In this document: positions 21,336 through 33,031 of the stretch, piece after piece
Layout of the letters: each line of letters begins with the position of its first letter
Position numbering within the stretch: position 1 is the stretch's first letter
Source of the DNA: Thozetella sp. PMI_491
Taxonomy: Eukaryota; Ascomycota; Sordariomycetes; Chaetosphaeriales; Chaetosphaeriaceae
DNA: 64,000 bases
Direction of reading: 5' to 3'
NCBI GenBank assembly: GCA_021432635.1
Contig: MU270032.1
Location: forward strand, 1 to 64,000
Made by a program: the position numbers and the translations under genes
Notes under the pieces: generated by a model
Told to the model about the DNA's origin: nothing
Seen by the model: only the letters and a program-made list of their open reading frames with translations
The model's database searches: none

Positions 21336-22553
21336 ATGCGTCTTCTCAGCCTCCTTTCGGTATTGCAACTGCACTTGTCGCTCGTGAGCCGATCACATGT
21401 TAGGGCCACCACCGTGAGCAGCTTACCTGCCAAGGGCGTTGTCGAATATTCTCTCCCCGCCGCTGCCGAAACTCACGAGATCCTCGCCGTGAGCGATAAC
21501 CTTTTGCTCATCTCCCAGCAAACTGATGGAAGTCTACTAAAAGTGTCCCTTGACGGCAATGGACGGCCTGCTGGTGCTCGCAAATGGACCCCGACGAGTC
21601 AATGGTCCGGTTTACACGGACTGACACTACACTCAGGATCCGGAGGCAATGCTTCTGGATCCACCGTCTGGGCAACTGTCCAGTTCGACAATGCTATTCT
21701 CCAAATTGACCCGAGCGGCGACGATATCAACTCACAGCCGAAGGTCATCAACACCATCCCCATACCTTCTCCGGCATTCGGGCCCCACGCGGTATTGGAA
21801 AACAACGGAAACTTATGGATAACGTGCAAAGACAGCTCCCACGTAGTCAGAATAAGCATCAGCAACCCGGATGATCACCAAGTCTGGGCTGTCAGCGGCC
21901 GTCCAATCTTCGTCGCCGTACACCCTACTAGCGGGGACGTCTTCTCTAGTCTGGACCTGAGCAGCAAGATCTGGCATTACAATAACGATGGAGGGAGTGG
22001 CAACGAGATTGCCATTCCTCCAGAGAAAGGGAACACGCCTGTCGGCCTGGTCGCAGGACCAGATGGGAATGCCTGGGTCGCTCTATTGGGTAATTCGACT
22101 ACTGGCACGGGCACGTTCGGGCGCATCAACAAAGACGCGTCTATCAACTGGTTCACCTTGTCCTCTGCTATCGGCAGTACTGCAGGTCTCATTCACATGG
22201 CCTTTGGCCAAGATCCGACGCAATTCTGGCTCCTGGGATCATCGACTGCCTGCGCCTCTTGCGTCAATGCCGTATTCACCGTGAGAATCGATACTCTATC
22301 GACTGGTGGCACCGCAAGCCCGAGAATCGCAGTACAGAACTCAATCGTGCTGCCCACACAGAGGAGCTGGACTCATCGTATCATCTCTCATGGGGGAAGC
22401 CTATACCTGACCGAGCTGAAAACTTCAACGTTCGCTCATGTAAGTGGAGCCGCCATGAATGGATTAAACGTCAGTGAGACTTGGGACCAGTATTCGGACT
22501 ACGGTCTAGGTTTGAAGGCGCAGGGCATCGATTATAATAATACTCTCTACTAA
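21336..22553 (+). CDS. Secreted Vgb-lyase-like beta-propeller protein
   Basis: Single-exon, 405 residues. A signal peptide (LLSLLSVLQLHLSLVS) is followed by repeated beta-propeller blades with the turns ISQQTDGSLLKVSLDGNG, GPHAVLENNGNLWITCKDSS, VAGPDGNAWVALLGNS and GRINKDASINWFTL. 'Dx(G)N.W' turns are the signature of streptogramin B lyase (Vgb)-like and SMP-30/gluconolactonase-like folds. Fungal relatives are predicted extracellular and uncharacterised; actual lyase activity on virginiamycin is not implied. Asn-x-Ser/Thr sites fit secretion. No intron signals are needed to keep the frame. Confidence 0.8.
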   Translation: MRLLSLLSVLQLHLSLVSRSHVRATTVSSLPAKGVVEYSLPAAAETHEILAVSDNLLLISQQTDGSLLKVSLDGNGRPAGARKWTPTSQWSGLHGLTLHSGSGGNASGSTVWATVQFDNAILQIDPSGDDINSQPKVINTIPIPSPAFGPHAVLENNGNLWITCKDSSHVVRISISNPDDHQVWAVSGRPIFVAVHPTSGDVFSSLDLSSKIWHYNNDGGSGNEIAIPPEKGNTPVGLVAGPDGNAWVALLGNSTTGTGTFGRINKDASINWFTLSSAIGSTAGLIHMAFGQDPTQFWLLGSSTACASCVNAVFTVRIDTLSTGGTASPRIAVQNSIVLPTQRSWTHRIISHGGSLYLTELKTSTFAHVSGAAMNGLNVSETWDQYSDYGLGLKAQGIDYNNTLY

Positions 22554-23057
22554 TGAAGTTAGAATGTTAGCTTCCCAAGAGGAGTACAAGCAAGCTTTCG
22601 AGTAGACAAACTAGCTGCCGTAGACAATAACCTAAGTACTCCCAGCAGTGATCAAACTATTATGAACACTCGATCGCTTCCCACTGGGCCAGCTCCCGGG
22701 TTGCCATAATGTTTAATACAATTCTATCTATAGGGCGTTTAAGTTATGTCATGGAGAACAGCTATTAGCCTGAAGCTTCCAGGGCTGTGGTAAGGACACA
22801 ATACATTAGGCATCTCGTGACTTGGAATTCCAATCACCTCTCCTACCTCATTCGCTTTCGGGTAAATTATATCCTTAGATCAACCCCGCGAAACCCGGCA
22901 CTTCTTGCTCTGCGCAGAGGGAACCGGAAGGCCACTTGTATAGATTCTCAACGGATCGCTCAATGACTATTTCCACGACATCCGCCAAGTCCAGATCTCC
23001 CAAGACACACCCACCTCGAACATCTCCCAGTGAGTCTTGATCTAAACTATAACCAAC
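22554..23057. other. Intergenic, no gene seen
   Basis: About 0.5 kb, holding the promoter of the small secreted protein gene. A pyrimidine/A-rich leader (ccatctcccag…taaactataaccaac) precedes its ATG. Confidence 0.5.
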
Positions 23058-23364
23058 ATGAAGATGCAGCTCGTTCTTGTCCTCGCACCGTTTCTAGCAG
23101 CCGCTATACCATCACACTCCTTCCACATTCGCCAATTCAATGAACCTCAAAACGTGGCTGGTTGCCAAGCAACGTTCGAACAGTGTAAGACACATGCTGG
23201 ACATCATCATCCGGGCGGCATGACGGTCCAGCAGTGCAAGGATGCTCTCAGTGAGTCAGATATCCTTACTACTCAAGTTAAAGAGCCGAGTTAACGGGGA
23301 TGATTGCTCCCTCTTTCCAGAAGCTTGCATCGCGGCCGCCCCGCCCGAGACACCGAATCCTTAG
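23058..23364 (+). CDS. Small cysteine-containing secreted protein
   Basis: Predicted 78 residues from exons 23058-23250 and 23321-23364 joined by a 70-base GT-AG intron. Without splicing the frame would end differently at 23294. A signal peptide (MQLVLVLAPFLAAAIP) is followed by a short mature chain with four Cys (AGCQATF, EQCKTH, QQCKDA, LKACIA), His/Gly-rich in the middle (HAGHHHPGGM), ending KACIAAAPPETPNP. Size, signal and even Cys number fit an effector-like or surface-active small protein, but no family was recognised. The His cluster could bind metal; that is a guess. Confidence 0.7.
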
Positions 23365-23936
23365 AAGCCAAACGAGAAGTCGAAAATATTAGCTGCTTGC
23401 GGTATTTCTACTGGTTAATGAGAATTGCCGCGTATGGGATACTGGTTTTTTTTTTGGATATAATATTGCTTGCAATAAATATACTCGTGTATTATCATGA
23501 TCGGAGCCTCGCGTGACATCTCGCCTGCTAGGGGTGTAATTACAGCACAACTGTACAGACTAGTGTACACACCCTTTTCCCTCGTATAAAGATTTCGTAA
23601 ATGATCCCATGGTCATGTCACGACGAGGTAGTGTTGTATACAACGGTTCTGTCGCCATGAAAAGGCCTGGTACCTCTCACTCGGCCACGTCACGACACCT
23701 CCATGAGTTAAAGCTAGACAATCTACCCGCTGAAATCACACTTTGTCGGGCTCAAGCTGGAATCAACGATGGGCGTTAAAAGCGGCACGGTGTCGTTGGC
23801 AGGAGTTTTATGGGGAACGACCCTCTTGTTCTTGCTGCTGCCACAGGGTGCTGCCGGACCCATACACTCAATTCCGCTGTGCTTGGGTTAGCCAACACTC
23901 TTACTTCAACTATGATCACCCGATATGGGACTGAGC
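23365..23936. other. Intergenic between convergent genes
   Basis: Holds the 3' ends of the small secreted protein gene and the HEXXH protein gene. No other coding sequence recognised. Confidence 0.5.
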
Positions 23937-24986
23937 TTACTCGTTAGGCCACCGATGTTCACATGTGCCGCCGGGAATTATGTTCTGCCCGAGGAATCCC
24001 TGAACAGTTGCATACTGGTGGAAGATGTCATGCCAATTCGGCTCAATCCCACCAAGACCCAGGGGCACAACCTTGTCGAATAGACCAATGACCGTTTCTT
24101 GAGCAAAATTCTCGTGCTGGTCTTGTTTATCTCATAGTTAATAGGCGTCCAGTTGATGAGGAATTCGTGTGCATAGCTTACTAGTTGCGGCATAGCCATC
24201 AGATATCTTGGGGTCCATGTTGTAGTTGTCGAGCCAAATCTGGGAGTCTGTGGCGTGTTAACCATAGCTGTGGCCACCACCAATTCCGAGTATTAATTAA
24301 AGACTAACCCGAGAAAAAGGTGTTATTGAAGCCATTAACCGCATGGTAGTCCATGATGTGCCCGAATTCATGGATGAACAGTGTTAGCGCTTTATGGGCA
24401 TCGCCCCATAAGATGGTGTCGCCGAGATCAACACTGCAAACAAAGTCAACAATAATCCAATAGACCACCAAAATGTGGCACTGGGTGTGAAGAGGCTTGT
24501 TACTATGTGAGGCCTTGCCTGTTCCCCGGAAGTCCGATAAGAGTGCGGACCCATTGCCGGGTTCTAACAGGAACACGCCCAAAGACATCCCTCATGCTGG
24601 TGATATCCATTGGCGAGGCGTGGTGTCGGCAAAATACCCAAGCGTTGGGACAGTCGCTGTAGGTAACATCGTAGACCTCGATGTCGTATGGGCTGAGCCC
24701 CTCGGTTATAGCGGTGTCATGGCAGCGCAAAGGAATCCCTGAACCGTTAGAGTGAGATGCCGAGAGTGTTTCGCCAACAATACTCACAGCCCCATTCCCA
24801 CTGATGAAGTGTGCTCTGTACAGGGTTCAACGAATTGAATAGCCCTGGGTCCATTCCTGGAATACCAGGAGTGATTTCCGGTTTCGTGAGCATCTGTGCC
24901 CTGGCCTTCTGTGCGAACAGACCCGCCAAAGCCCCCCAACTGGCGAATGCTAGAACTGACCGCATTTTGATCAAATTTTGATGCAA
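23937..24986 (-). CDS. Secreted HEXXH metallopeptidase-like protein (con-13 type)
   Basis: About 264 residues from exons 24986-24788, 24738-24519, 24433-24309, 24247-24182 and 24121-23937. The intron 24518-24434 has a GC donor (AG|GCAAGG). The start is at 24986 or 24965 (MRSVLAFASWGALAGLFAQKARA, a signal peptide). Central blocks DVTYSDCPNAWVFCRH and GRVPVRTRQWVRTL precede LTLFIHEFGHIMDYHA, whose HEFGH supplies a zinc-binding HExxH motif; the C-terminus reads FGLFDKVVPLG-like, WHDIFHQYATVQGFLG and PGGTCEHRW. The order resembles fungal conidiation-specific con-13-like secreted proteins. Peptidase activity is inferred from HExxH alone. It is convergent with the small secreted protein gene. Confidence 0.78.
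24434..24518 (-). other. GC-AG intron (HEXXH protein gene)
   Basis: 85-base intron, donor AG|GCAAGG, acceptor ttgcag, joining LPGN to SVDLGDTILWGD. Confidence 0.65.
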
Positions 24987-26316
24987 TAAACTTCTAAAGA
25001 CTTGGCTACTCCTGTGAATGTGAGTAGAGGAAATAAATCACATTATCTCACCCTTTTATATATTCATTTACCCTTGCCTCGGCTCCGGAGTAGACGGGCT
25101 AAAACATGTGCGTAGTCATTCGTACTACTTGGCTGGATATTTGATTCTGCTTACTCGCTGCAGGGAAATAGCTCCCCCCACAAGGGAGAACGTCCAATGA
25201 TCGGTTTTCCGTAAAAAAGTGAGATGTAAGCTTCGTCGACTAACTTATGTTGGAACACTTTGCTCGGCCTTCCCGGGCATGGGCTGTGGTTCGTGCGTCA
25301 GCATGATCTGTTCAGCCATGGAGTAGACGTCTGGGAGTGTCAGCAAGCACCGTAGCATTGACAGGGTTAAAGTCTGAGGATTAGAACTGCACCCAGGTGT
25401 CGGGAAGCATTACCAAAGTAGAGGGTCCTAACCAGTCCTCCCTAGAATCAGGAGAGAAGTTGCTGATGTCAGAGAAACATCGCGCTGATGTCAATGCTAG
25501 CTTCAATAAGTGTCTTTACTTGATTCGGAAATGATTTGCCTAGTTTATAACTCTACAGAGCTAATAAGAAGAAGTAACTTGGCCTTCCTCAAACTGCAAC
25601 AGTGAAGAGCTCTCCCTCTGCGACTTACTATTTTCATATAGATATCGTATCTGTAGAGAGAGACTAAAAGATCTTGCTAGCCTAAATATGCGCGACCTTC
25701 AACCTCAAGATTATACCTAAACAACGACGCAGCTATTTGACAAGGCATCATACAGCCTAACAAAATGAAGGAAAGAACAAGCATTGGAACCCTAGGCACC
25801 GAACTTCATGTGCTCCAATCATGCTTATATTGAATCTATGAGTGAGCGAATTGCTTACCAGAACACGTCACATCTGCAGCACAACTATCCGTTCCACAAG
25901 CCCCTATGAAAACTGGATTGGCCCGCAGGTACTGTTTCAAAGGTTAGGACGCGAGGCAATATAATGCATGAACGAGCGCCTCAATTTTCCCACCACCCTT
26001 ACGTATGTATGCTACACCCGCCATTTACATCGAAGGGAAACATGCCTGCATGCGCTAGTTACGCAGTTGAATGTTGACTGCACCAAAATACAATCTTTAA
26101 AGTCTAAAGACAAATTACCTTTCGCAGCACCCTGCAACATGGAGCAAGACGACCTAGTAAGAATACCGATCAACTCTACGAGCGGAAATTATTTGTATTT
26201 TACCGATACTTGACTAGGCATGTCAGCGCATGGTATCCGCAGAAGTAGCAGTGCGAGATATCATCGGTCTTGCTCAGACGTCGATGTGATATAGACCGAA
26301 CATTGATATTCTGCGC
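24987..26316. other. Intergenic, no gene seen
   Basis: About 1.3 kb. It includes the promoter of the HEXXH protein gene with a TATA-like ttttatatattcat at about 25055. An 81-codon frame at 25968-26213 has no recognisable features and is not called. Confidence 0.5.
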
Positions 26317-28554
26317 CTAAGAGCAGCTGTCTGAAGGGAATAGCCAGTTCAATCCAGTTCCTTCAAACGGATCACCTGCTCCCCAGTTATCGGGATCCAG
26401 ATTCTCTAACCCATATCCTAGGTCCATAGTCCATAACGGCATTGGTGGTTCTTCAACGGAAAACAATTCGCGGTCCTTATCGCTGTATCCTAGCTCAGTA
26501 CTTGTGGCTGCCAATTCGGCCGGGCTTTCGCTAAAACTCCTGGCTGGCTTTGTTTGATCATGAAGGTTGGGGCCCTGGAAGGGGTAGCTCAGTTTTATCG
26601 GCAATGCAAATACTACCTTCCAGCGATTTGCGAGCTCCCGCAGCAGAGCAATGGCCTTTGAGGAACGTGCTTGCGTAGATACCATCTCCTCAATAGCCTC
26701 TACGCAGCTGCGAAAGCGGAAAACAGATCGTCGACGGACAGTATTATCCCTTGACGTAGCGCCAAGGAGATGTATAATAGCTGCGGTGAGAACATGATGT
26801 ACGAGGAAGAACGGAGCGACTGTAAGGTCACCAGCCTTCCTGTATTCCCGAATAAGGTTCGTAATTGAGACCGCGGAAGTCGACATAGATCGAAGAGCTA
26901 GTCGGTATAGGTCTCCGTTGGGTTCTTGCCGGAGTAGTGGCCGTTGGACTAGCAGAAGGCTCATGTGGCAAAACATGTGAAATATGATGACGTTGATGCA
27001 CCCTGAGCGGCCTGGCGTCGCGAGCCGTGTGTCTATGTCCTGATAGAAAGAAAGAAGTTGCTCTCGACCGTCCAGAAGTAGCTTTGTTCTAGTTTTCGCA
27101 TCTAGCTCGTAAAATTCGAAGGAGTAGCTGGTCGGGTCAGCGCGGTTGCAAGGGAAGTAGAATCGTTGGAATAGGAGTTCGAATAGGAAATAACCCACAT
27201 TTGCTCCATGAATTTGTCAAATATGAACAGAAGCCTACATTCGTAGTCAAATGCCAGCTGTGGCAAAGACATAGAGTCATCATCTAGCGCGGTTTCGAGG
27301 TGCGGAGTCCGGACGCGTCGCCAGGGAAGAACACATTGCCTCCCCAAGCTAAAGGTAGCAATTCTACGAATCATCAGTGACATGATGCAATAAGAAGAAT
27401 GATGTAAACGTACCGATCGACTCTGAAACACTGCCAGAAAGCTTGGATACGAGCTTTCCTATCCTCAAGCGGGACGCCATTGAGGTTCTGCAGCGCCATG
27501 ACGTGTAGGCCCAAATGGGTCGCAAGACCGCTAGCCATACCTAAAATGGTCAGAATCTATCAGTTATGGAGCCATAGTGAGGAAACCGTTACAATTATAG
27601 GTCCATGCCATGTGTTCGTTGTCGAGTGTCAAATCTCTCCAGCACAGAATCGTCAATGCCTGCAAAACCGCAACACAGGGATGGCTTCGACAACAATGCT
27701 GAACAATACTCTCCGCATAGAATGAAAATGCGATACCAATGTTGTAGGCGTCTGGCCTTTGGGCAAGGCATGCGGCAGCGGCGAGAATGGCTCCCCTGAG
27801 AAGTGAGGCTGGGGAGGCTATTTTGAGGTCTAAATAATGGGTTACTGTCTCTAACGTCGTTGGGTCCACAAAGAAATGCTGTTTATTGAGATGATCCGAG
27901 AAGATGGTTACGAGTTCTTGTTGGAGGCAAATATCTTGTCGGTATTGTTCAAATAAAGCTGCTCGCGAACCATCAGGAGCGTCTAAGCTGCGCCTGCCGT
28001 TGCTCCCGTCAGCATCCCATATTGACGAGGAAAGATGGAAGTTGTTTGATGGTCCAATGAAGGAAGTATCTCCTTTGGTCCCGAATTTCAGCTTCCATGT
28101 GATGGAGCCGATCTCGTCCACCGCAGAAGCCAGGCGCGTCTCTGAGTCAGGGGGGTGATCTGTTCGATAACTCACGGCTTCTGAGGATGCAGGCAGCGAC
28201 GACACAGTGCGGTAAGTTTCCTGGTGATTCTCCTGGAAAATCTCTTCCGAGTTCGGCTGAAGGGCCCGCAAACTTGCACTCAGTTGCTGAACCTGCTCCT
28301 CTAGCCGCCCAACGTATTCTTTATTCCGCTTGCGCCTGACGATCCCACCGTTAGGGTACGAAAAGCGTATGGTATAAAGAGTACCATATATCGAAGGGAG
28401 TCACTGACTTTCTCGAATCTCGTTTATCAGCATAGACGCACTCTTTTCCCTGCTTGATACAAGACAAGCAATGTGGCCTCGCGCCATCACACCTTCGCTT
28501 CCTGCGATGGCATTCCTCGCAGGCTAATGAGATCCTTGTTTCGCTCGTCATCAT
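26317..28554 (-). CDS. Zn2Cys6 transcription factor with Fungal_trans domain
   Basis: Five exons. Exon 1 (28554-28409) encodes the zinc cluster CEECHRRKRRCDGARPHC and the following CIKQGKEC. The intron ends at gtcag and exon 2 opens with KRKRNKEYVGRLEEQVQQL, a basic linker plus coiled coil. The Fungal_trans region follows: HLNKQHFFVDPTTLETVTHY, LLRGAILAAAACLAQRP, then ASGLATHLGLHVMALQNLNG and AFWQCFRVDR (GLATxLGLH and WWxxFxxDR-like signatures), then RTPHLE. The remaining exons keep one frame to FEGTGLNWLFPSDSC. It lies 0.5 kb downstream of, and in the same direction as, an MFS transporter that is divergent from a nitrilase, so it is the natural candidate regulator of that group. Confidence 0.87.
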
Positions 28555-29048
28555 TCACTCTTTCTCAAGGCGACCCGAGTCTGCGTTCGATAAACGTGTA
28601 AGAAGATTTGACCTCGCGTCTGCTGCGACAGCCTCCAGAAAAAATGGGCGTGGGGCTAGGCTAACGCAGTTCGGTGGCAGAGGGTTGAAACTTAGTAGCT
28701 GGGCGGGGGCAGCCGCGATATATAAATGGGAGGGGCGATAACACCGCATGACATGCGAGTGCGGGTAAACCCCGAGTGGGTTCGGTGAAGGCGAACTTAG
28801 TGCACCTCTTTACAGCACTAGCTGAGGTACTGATTCGGTACGCTGCTATCGGAATTCCACTGTGCGTCTTTGCACTACAATTAGCCCTTTGGGTGTTTGG
28901 TGTCAGCTGCACACAGCGACACAGAATCTACGCAGAGTGCGTGCGCTCGAGGTGTTTAGTTGACACGTTCTCCGCTACTCAATATCCTATTCTATTGCTT
29001 GTATGATATTTTCGAATTTAAATAACGAGGCAGCCTTCATAGCTCGTC
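28555..29048. other. Intergenic between regulator and MFS gene
   Basis: About 0.5 kb between two genes on the minus strand. It should carry the regulator's promoter; TATA-like tatataaatggg appears at about 28720. No other gene is seen. Confidence 0.5.
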
Positions 29049-30804
29049 TCAAGAGCTCGCTTTTCTATGAAATAGATCTTGTTGGTCTCCCCAAGCTCGG
29101 AGTCGCTTCCCGAATACATATAATGGTACGGTTGTCAGCATTACCCCTACAGTGACAGCCCCAAAGGTAGAGAAAAATGCTAGCGGGCCTATCCTAGCGA
29201 GGTAATCGTTGAGGAAGAAGGTCAGCCCGAAGGCAAATGCACTCTTAATGACCTAGCGGAATGGTCAGTCCAGCTCGCAGAATCCTAGTGGGGATAAGAA
29301 CATACCATGGCTAAGCCGAATGCCTCGCCGGCTTTATCGGCGCATACGTCGTTCGTGTACGATACAATCCCTGTACAGCCCATCCCCACGGCAAGATTGA
29401 TGATGGCCAGGAATACACCGCAAACGTTGTAAGAGAGCTCCTCACGGACGACAGCACCGAGACCAAACGTGCCAACGGCCATGGCGATAGTTGCTGGGAT
29501 GATCACCAGCAAACGGAACTCCGGCTCATATATTCCTTTGTTGCGTGACGCCAAGGATCGAGCAAGTAGATCGCAGAACCAACCACCGACGATGGTACCT
29601 AGCGCGGACCCAACAAACGGAGCAATGCCGGAGAGATTGCCTATGGCTACGGTGCTCATGCTGTATGGAGGTGCAGCAAAGATCTGGGACACCACGGCGC
29701 CAAGGAGAATGGTCCAGGTGAAGGTGACGGACCACATTAGACAACCCCAGATCACGATTGGGTGGAGGAGTAGCGGAACAGGCGCCAGGAATGATCCCAT
29801 GAGGCCGTGCTGTTTCTGAATTCTCAGAGAATTGCGCCCCAGTACCATGCTTAATGGTGAGCTCCCCTGCGTCTGATTTAAGCCAATTTCTGGCTCGTGT
29901 GCCACGCTGACGCCTGTATCATCGTTGACCTTCTCGCCAGCCTCCCACTCGGCTTGTTCTGGCGGGGTGCCTTCGATGACACTTTCGTTCTGTTTGCTGC
30001 GCTGGAATGTTGTCTCTGGGAAGCAGAACAGTACAGCGCCTAGCAACAAGCCAAAAAGGATCGCCTCAACCCAGAAGCTCCATCTCCACGATAGGCCTGA
30101 GATTATGTATCCGCTGATCACTGGTGTAAGATTGACAGACACGATGATGCCAAAATTCCATAGGCCAACGCGGAAGCCCCTTTCGTGTATGAAGAATATG
30201 TCATTTATCGAATCGGTGCCGGCGAGAGCAAAAAAAGCCCCCATACCGAGTCCTTTTCGACTATTTAGCGATGTTCAGGGGATGCTAAAGGGCATTGGGG
30301 CTTGAGGGCAGTCAGCGGAACAAAGACGCCGACGTGCATACCTTGGAATACGCGAGATGCGACAAGTGAGCCATACGAATTCGACGCGGCGGCCCAGCAG
30401 CAGGAGACTAGCAGAAGCACCGTAGTGAAGATATAGACAAGCCGCTTGCCGTATATCTCGGCAAAACAAGAGCACAAGTACGCACTCACGCCGAGCGCCA
30501 TGACAAGGCTTCCATTTAGCAGCGTCACGCTAGTAAGGCCAACCTGGAGATAGACTGCCACATCGGCGAAGCCGGGAACCAACACCGGGCCGAGCGAACC
30601 GGTGGCACATGAGCCGAGGAGTATAGTTGCAAATAAGACTTCCTTTTTGAGCCTCGTCCAGTTCAAGGGGTCTTCGGGGGACTTGGATGGCGAGGGGACC
30701 AGAACAATGCGTTTCATAGACTCACCACTGGGAGGTGTGTCTTGGATAATGCTGGTGCCAGATGGGTGGGCGCCGGACGCGACGTCCAGGATACCGAATG
30801 TCAT
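29049..30804 (-). CDS. MFS transporter (DHA1-like)
   Basis: Predicted 537 residues from exons 30804-30342, 30252-29306 and 29252-29049; both introns (89 and 53 bp) have clean phases. N-terminal cytosolic region with DPLNWTRLKKE, the usual lead-in of fungal DHA1 transporters. The motif A region reads CFAEIYGKRLVYIFTTVLLL, followed by ASRVFQGLGMGAFFALAGT. Mid-loop is charged (about 29900-30000). The second half contains FAAPPYSMSTVAIGNLSGIAP, GGWFCDLLARSLASRNKGIYEPEFRL and AGEAFGLAMVIKSAFAFGLT, typical of the fungal Hol1/Qdr-like group. Twelve to fourteen membrane segments are expected. It is divergent from the nitrilase, suggesting uptake or export of that enzyme's substrate or product. Confidence 0.88.
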
Positions 30805-31453
30805 GATGGTTCTGAGTATAGTGAAGTGCCCTATTTTCTCGCGGAGACTACGAGTAGTGATTTGACGACTTCCTGAGAGGAGCGGCCATTGTACAGCCCC
30901 AGGTCAGTCACAGCAGTTGAGCCACTTATACCCCCAATGTTGCTTCATCAATCCAGCAATCACGAGCTACCCTGCATTCTATCACCGCCAAGGTGCTGGA
31001 CCCCCGGTCCACCTTATCGGGCGGCCCAAACTGAGCCGCCGCTAACGAGTCGTAAAGTGATCCGCTCTAGCACGAGACGGGCCAATGGCCATCTTCGTCT
31101 TCCTCGCAAAGGGTGGATACTCCCCCCATGTGTTTTGCCCGTCATGCTATCACGAGAGCTTATCTTGATTCAAATGCCGACAGCGTGATCTGGTAGTCCT
31201 AGCACTAACTTTATGGTAAATTATTGTTAATATGAATTCTTATCATTGCGTTATCGTGCGGTAGAAACTGGGCCGCCTCTAGCAATTCCTTCGAGCTGCC
31301 CGGTTTATGTAATATCACTCGTGCGGTGCAAGGGGATAAGCTTGGGGGTTTGCTTATAAGCTGCCAGAGCGCCGTTGCCACCGCGCTGCAATTGCACAGA
31401 CGGCATTCCTCTGAATCCTCTCATTACGTACATAATCGGGAATATGAAGCAAA
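30805..31453. promoter_or_regulatory. Divergent MFS/nitrilase promoter region
   Basis: A 649-base spacer between divergent genes that presumably share control. Several CGG/CCG-containing stretches occur (for example gtaccggg-like runs near 30990-31040), but I cannot assign a binding site. Confidence 0.45.
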
Positions 31454-32524
31454 ATGGCTTCCTCAGCTCCCTCGTCCGTTCGCGTCGCAGTAGCACAGTT
31501 CGAGCCCGTGTGGCTTGACTTGCAAGGGACTGTGGACAAAACCTGCCGGCTACTCGAAGAAGCCGCCGTAGGAGGCGCGCAACTCGTTGCGTTCCCAGAA
31601 TGTTGGATTCCAGGGTATCCTGCATGGATCTGGTGGGCCAAACTTCTTCCAGCAGCCACGATCTGTAACTGATCGCTCAAAGGACACGCAGCGTCGACTT
31701 CGATCTCTCTACCGCGTACATCCAAAACTCCCTGCGTGTTGATTCCCCCGAGATGCAAAGAATTTGCGACGCCGCTGCTAAGCACAAGATTTCGGTGGTC
31801 CTTGGATTTAGCGAGAATCACAGAGACTCGCTGTACATTTCTCAAGTAGTCATCGACGCTGACGGCATTATACAAGTCAACCGTCGGAAACTGAAAGCGA
31901 CCCATATGGAGCGGACGATTTTCGGGGAAGCGTCGGGCTTGTCTTTAAAGAACGTGGTTGAATTGGAGGGGATTGGGCGGGTTGGTGCACTTTCATGCTG
32001 GGAGCATACCCAACCGCTCCTTAAATATCACACCTACCACCAGAACGAATCGATTCATGTTGCGGCGTGGCCGCCCCTTTTTGCGCACGGAGGGGGACCC
32101 GACCTTTGGTCTATGAGCAGCGAAGGTGGGTACCCGAGCTTATGTGGGTTTCGCGCCATACAGCCTTGTTAACTTGTAACTTTCAGGTGCCCGCTGCCTT
32201 TCGCAGACTTATGCTATCGAGTCGCAGAGCTTCGTGCTTCACGCGACCGCCATCATCAGCAAGTCCGGCATTGAAAAGCTAGGCACTGGCGGCGGACTGG
32301 TAATGAATACGCCTGGTGGTGGTAGCTCCGCCATATTTGGGCCAGATGGGAGATTGATCTCCGAGCCGGTGCCCGAGACGGAGGAAGGATTCATATTTAT
32401 GGATCTGCCAATGGCTGACAGACTGAAGTCGAGAGGCTTTCTAGACGTCTGCGGCCACTATAGTCGATCGGATCTGCTGTGGCTTGGGGTAGACGACCGC
32501 GACAAGACGCCTCTAGGATCATGA
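31454..32524 (+). CDS. Nitrilase / cyanide hydratase family enzyme
   Basis: 319 residues from exons 31454-31632, 31683-32125 and 32187-32524. The apparent stop after [13 protein letters not shown] disappears when the 50-base intron 31633-31682 (branch gtaactgat) is removed, restoring [22 protein letters not shown]. The catalytic triad is visible: Glu in [10 protein letters not shown], Lys in [15 protein letters not shown] and Cys in [12 protein letters not shown]. Enzymes of this clade convert nitriles to carboxylates with ammonia, or cyanide to formamide; the sequence does not settle which. The block [13 protein letters not shown] followed by [18 protein letters not shown] is typical of fungal aliphatic nitrilases. 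Cytosolic, normally forming spirals. Neighbours are an MFS transporter (divergent) and an atypical SDR (co-directional, 0.5 kb downstream). Confidence 0.92.
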
Positions 32525-33031
32525 GGGACTGTTTGGGCTAGAATGTCGACTTCTACATCCGGCAGTTCTACACATACGTATACACTCAGCTGCGCATTTT
32601 GTAATGAGAATTTATTTTTTCGAATGTATCAAAACATGTTCAATCGATTGCTTATGTCTGTTTGAGTAGCCATCTTTGTTGAGATTTGGGCGATGGTCTG
32701 TAATATGGCAAGGCTATCGCATGCCCACGCCAAATCTGCAATGGTCTAAGAGATTGTGGTGTGGTTGTACAAACCAGAAAAGTTGGGCAATCCGCTAATT
32801 TAGCCGAGAATTAGAGCCTTGCCGCTGTTGGATGCAGTTCCAATGCCGTGCCACAATTACGCGCCTTGCACATGACCACGCCCCTTGTAGATCTTCACAA
32901 ACCAGGCGTGGAATGATTCCGACGTGTCATCCCAGTTTCTCCTAAAACATACAACCAATAATCAGTCTTTTCCTTCAAAATATCTACTCCCAGCTTGAAA
33001 CGTAGCTGGTGTTCGCGATACAATCGTCGCC
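32525..33031. other. Intergenic, no gene seen
   Basis: About 0.5 kb between the nitrilase and the SDR, with the SDR promoter. No coding frame recognised. Confidence 0.55.

Noticed and set aside
31633-31682. Apparent frameshift and stop in the nitrilase after [13 protein letters not shown]
   Set aside because: A 50-base GT-AG intron with branch site explains it and restores [17 protein letters not shown].
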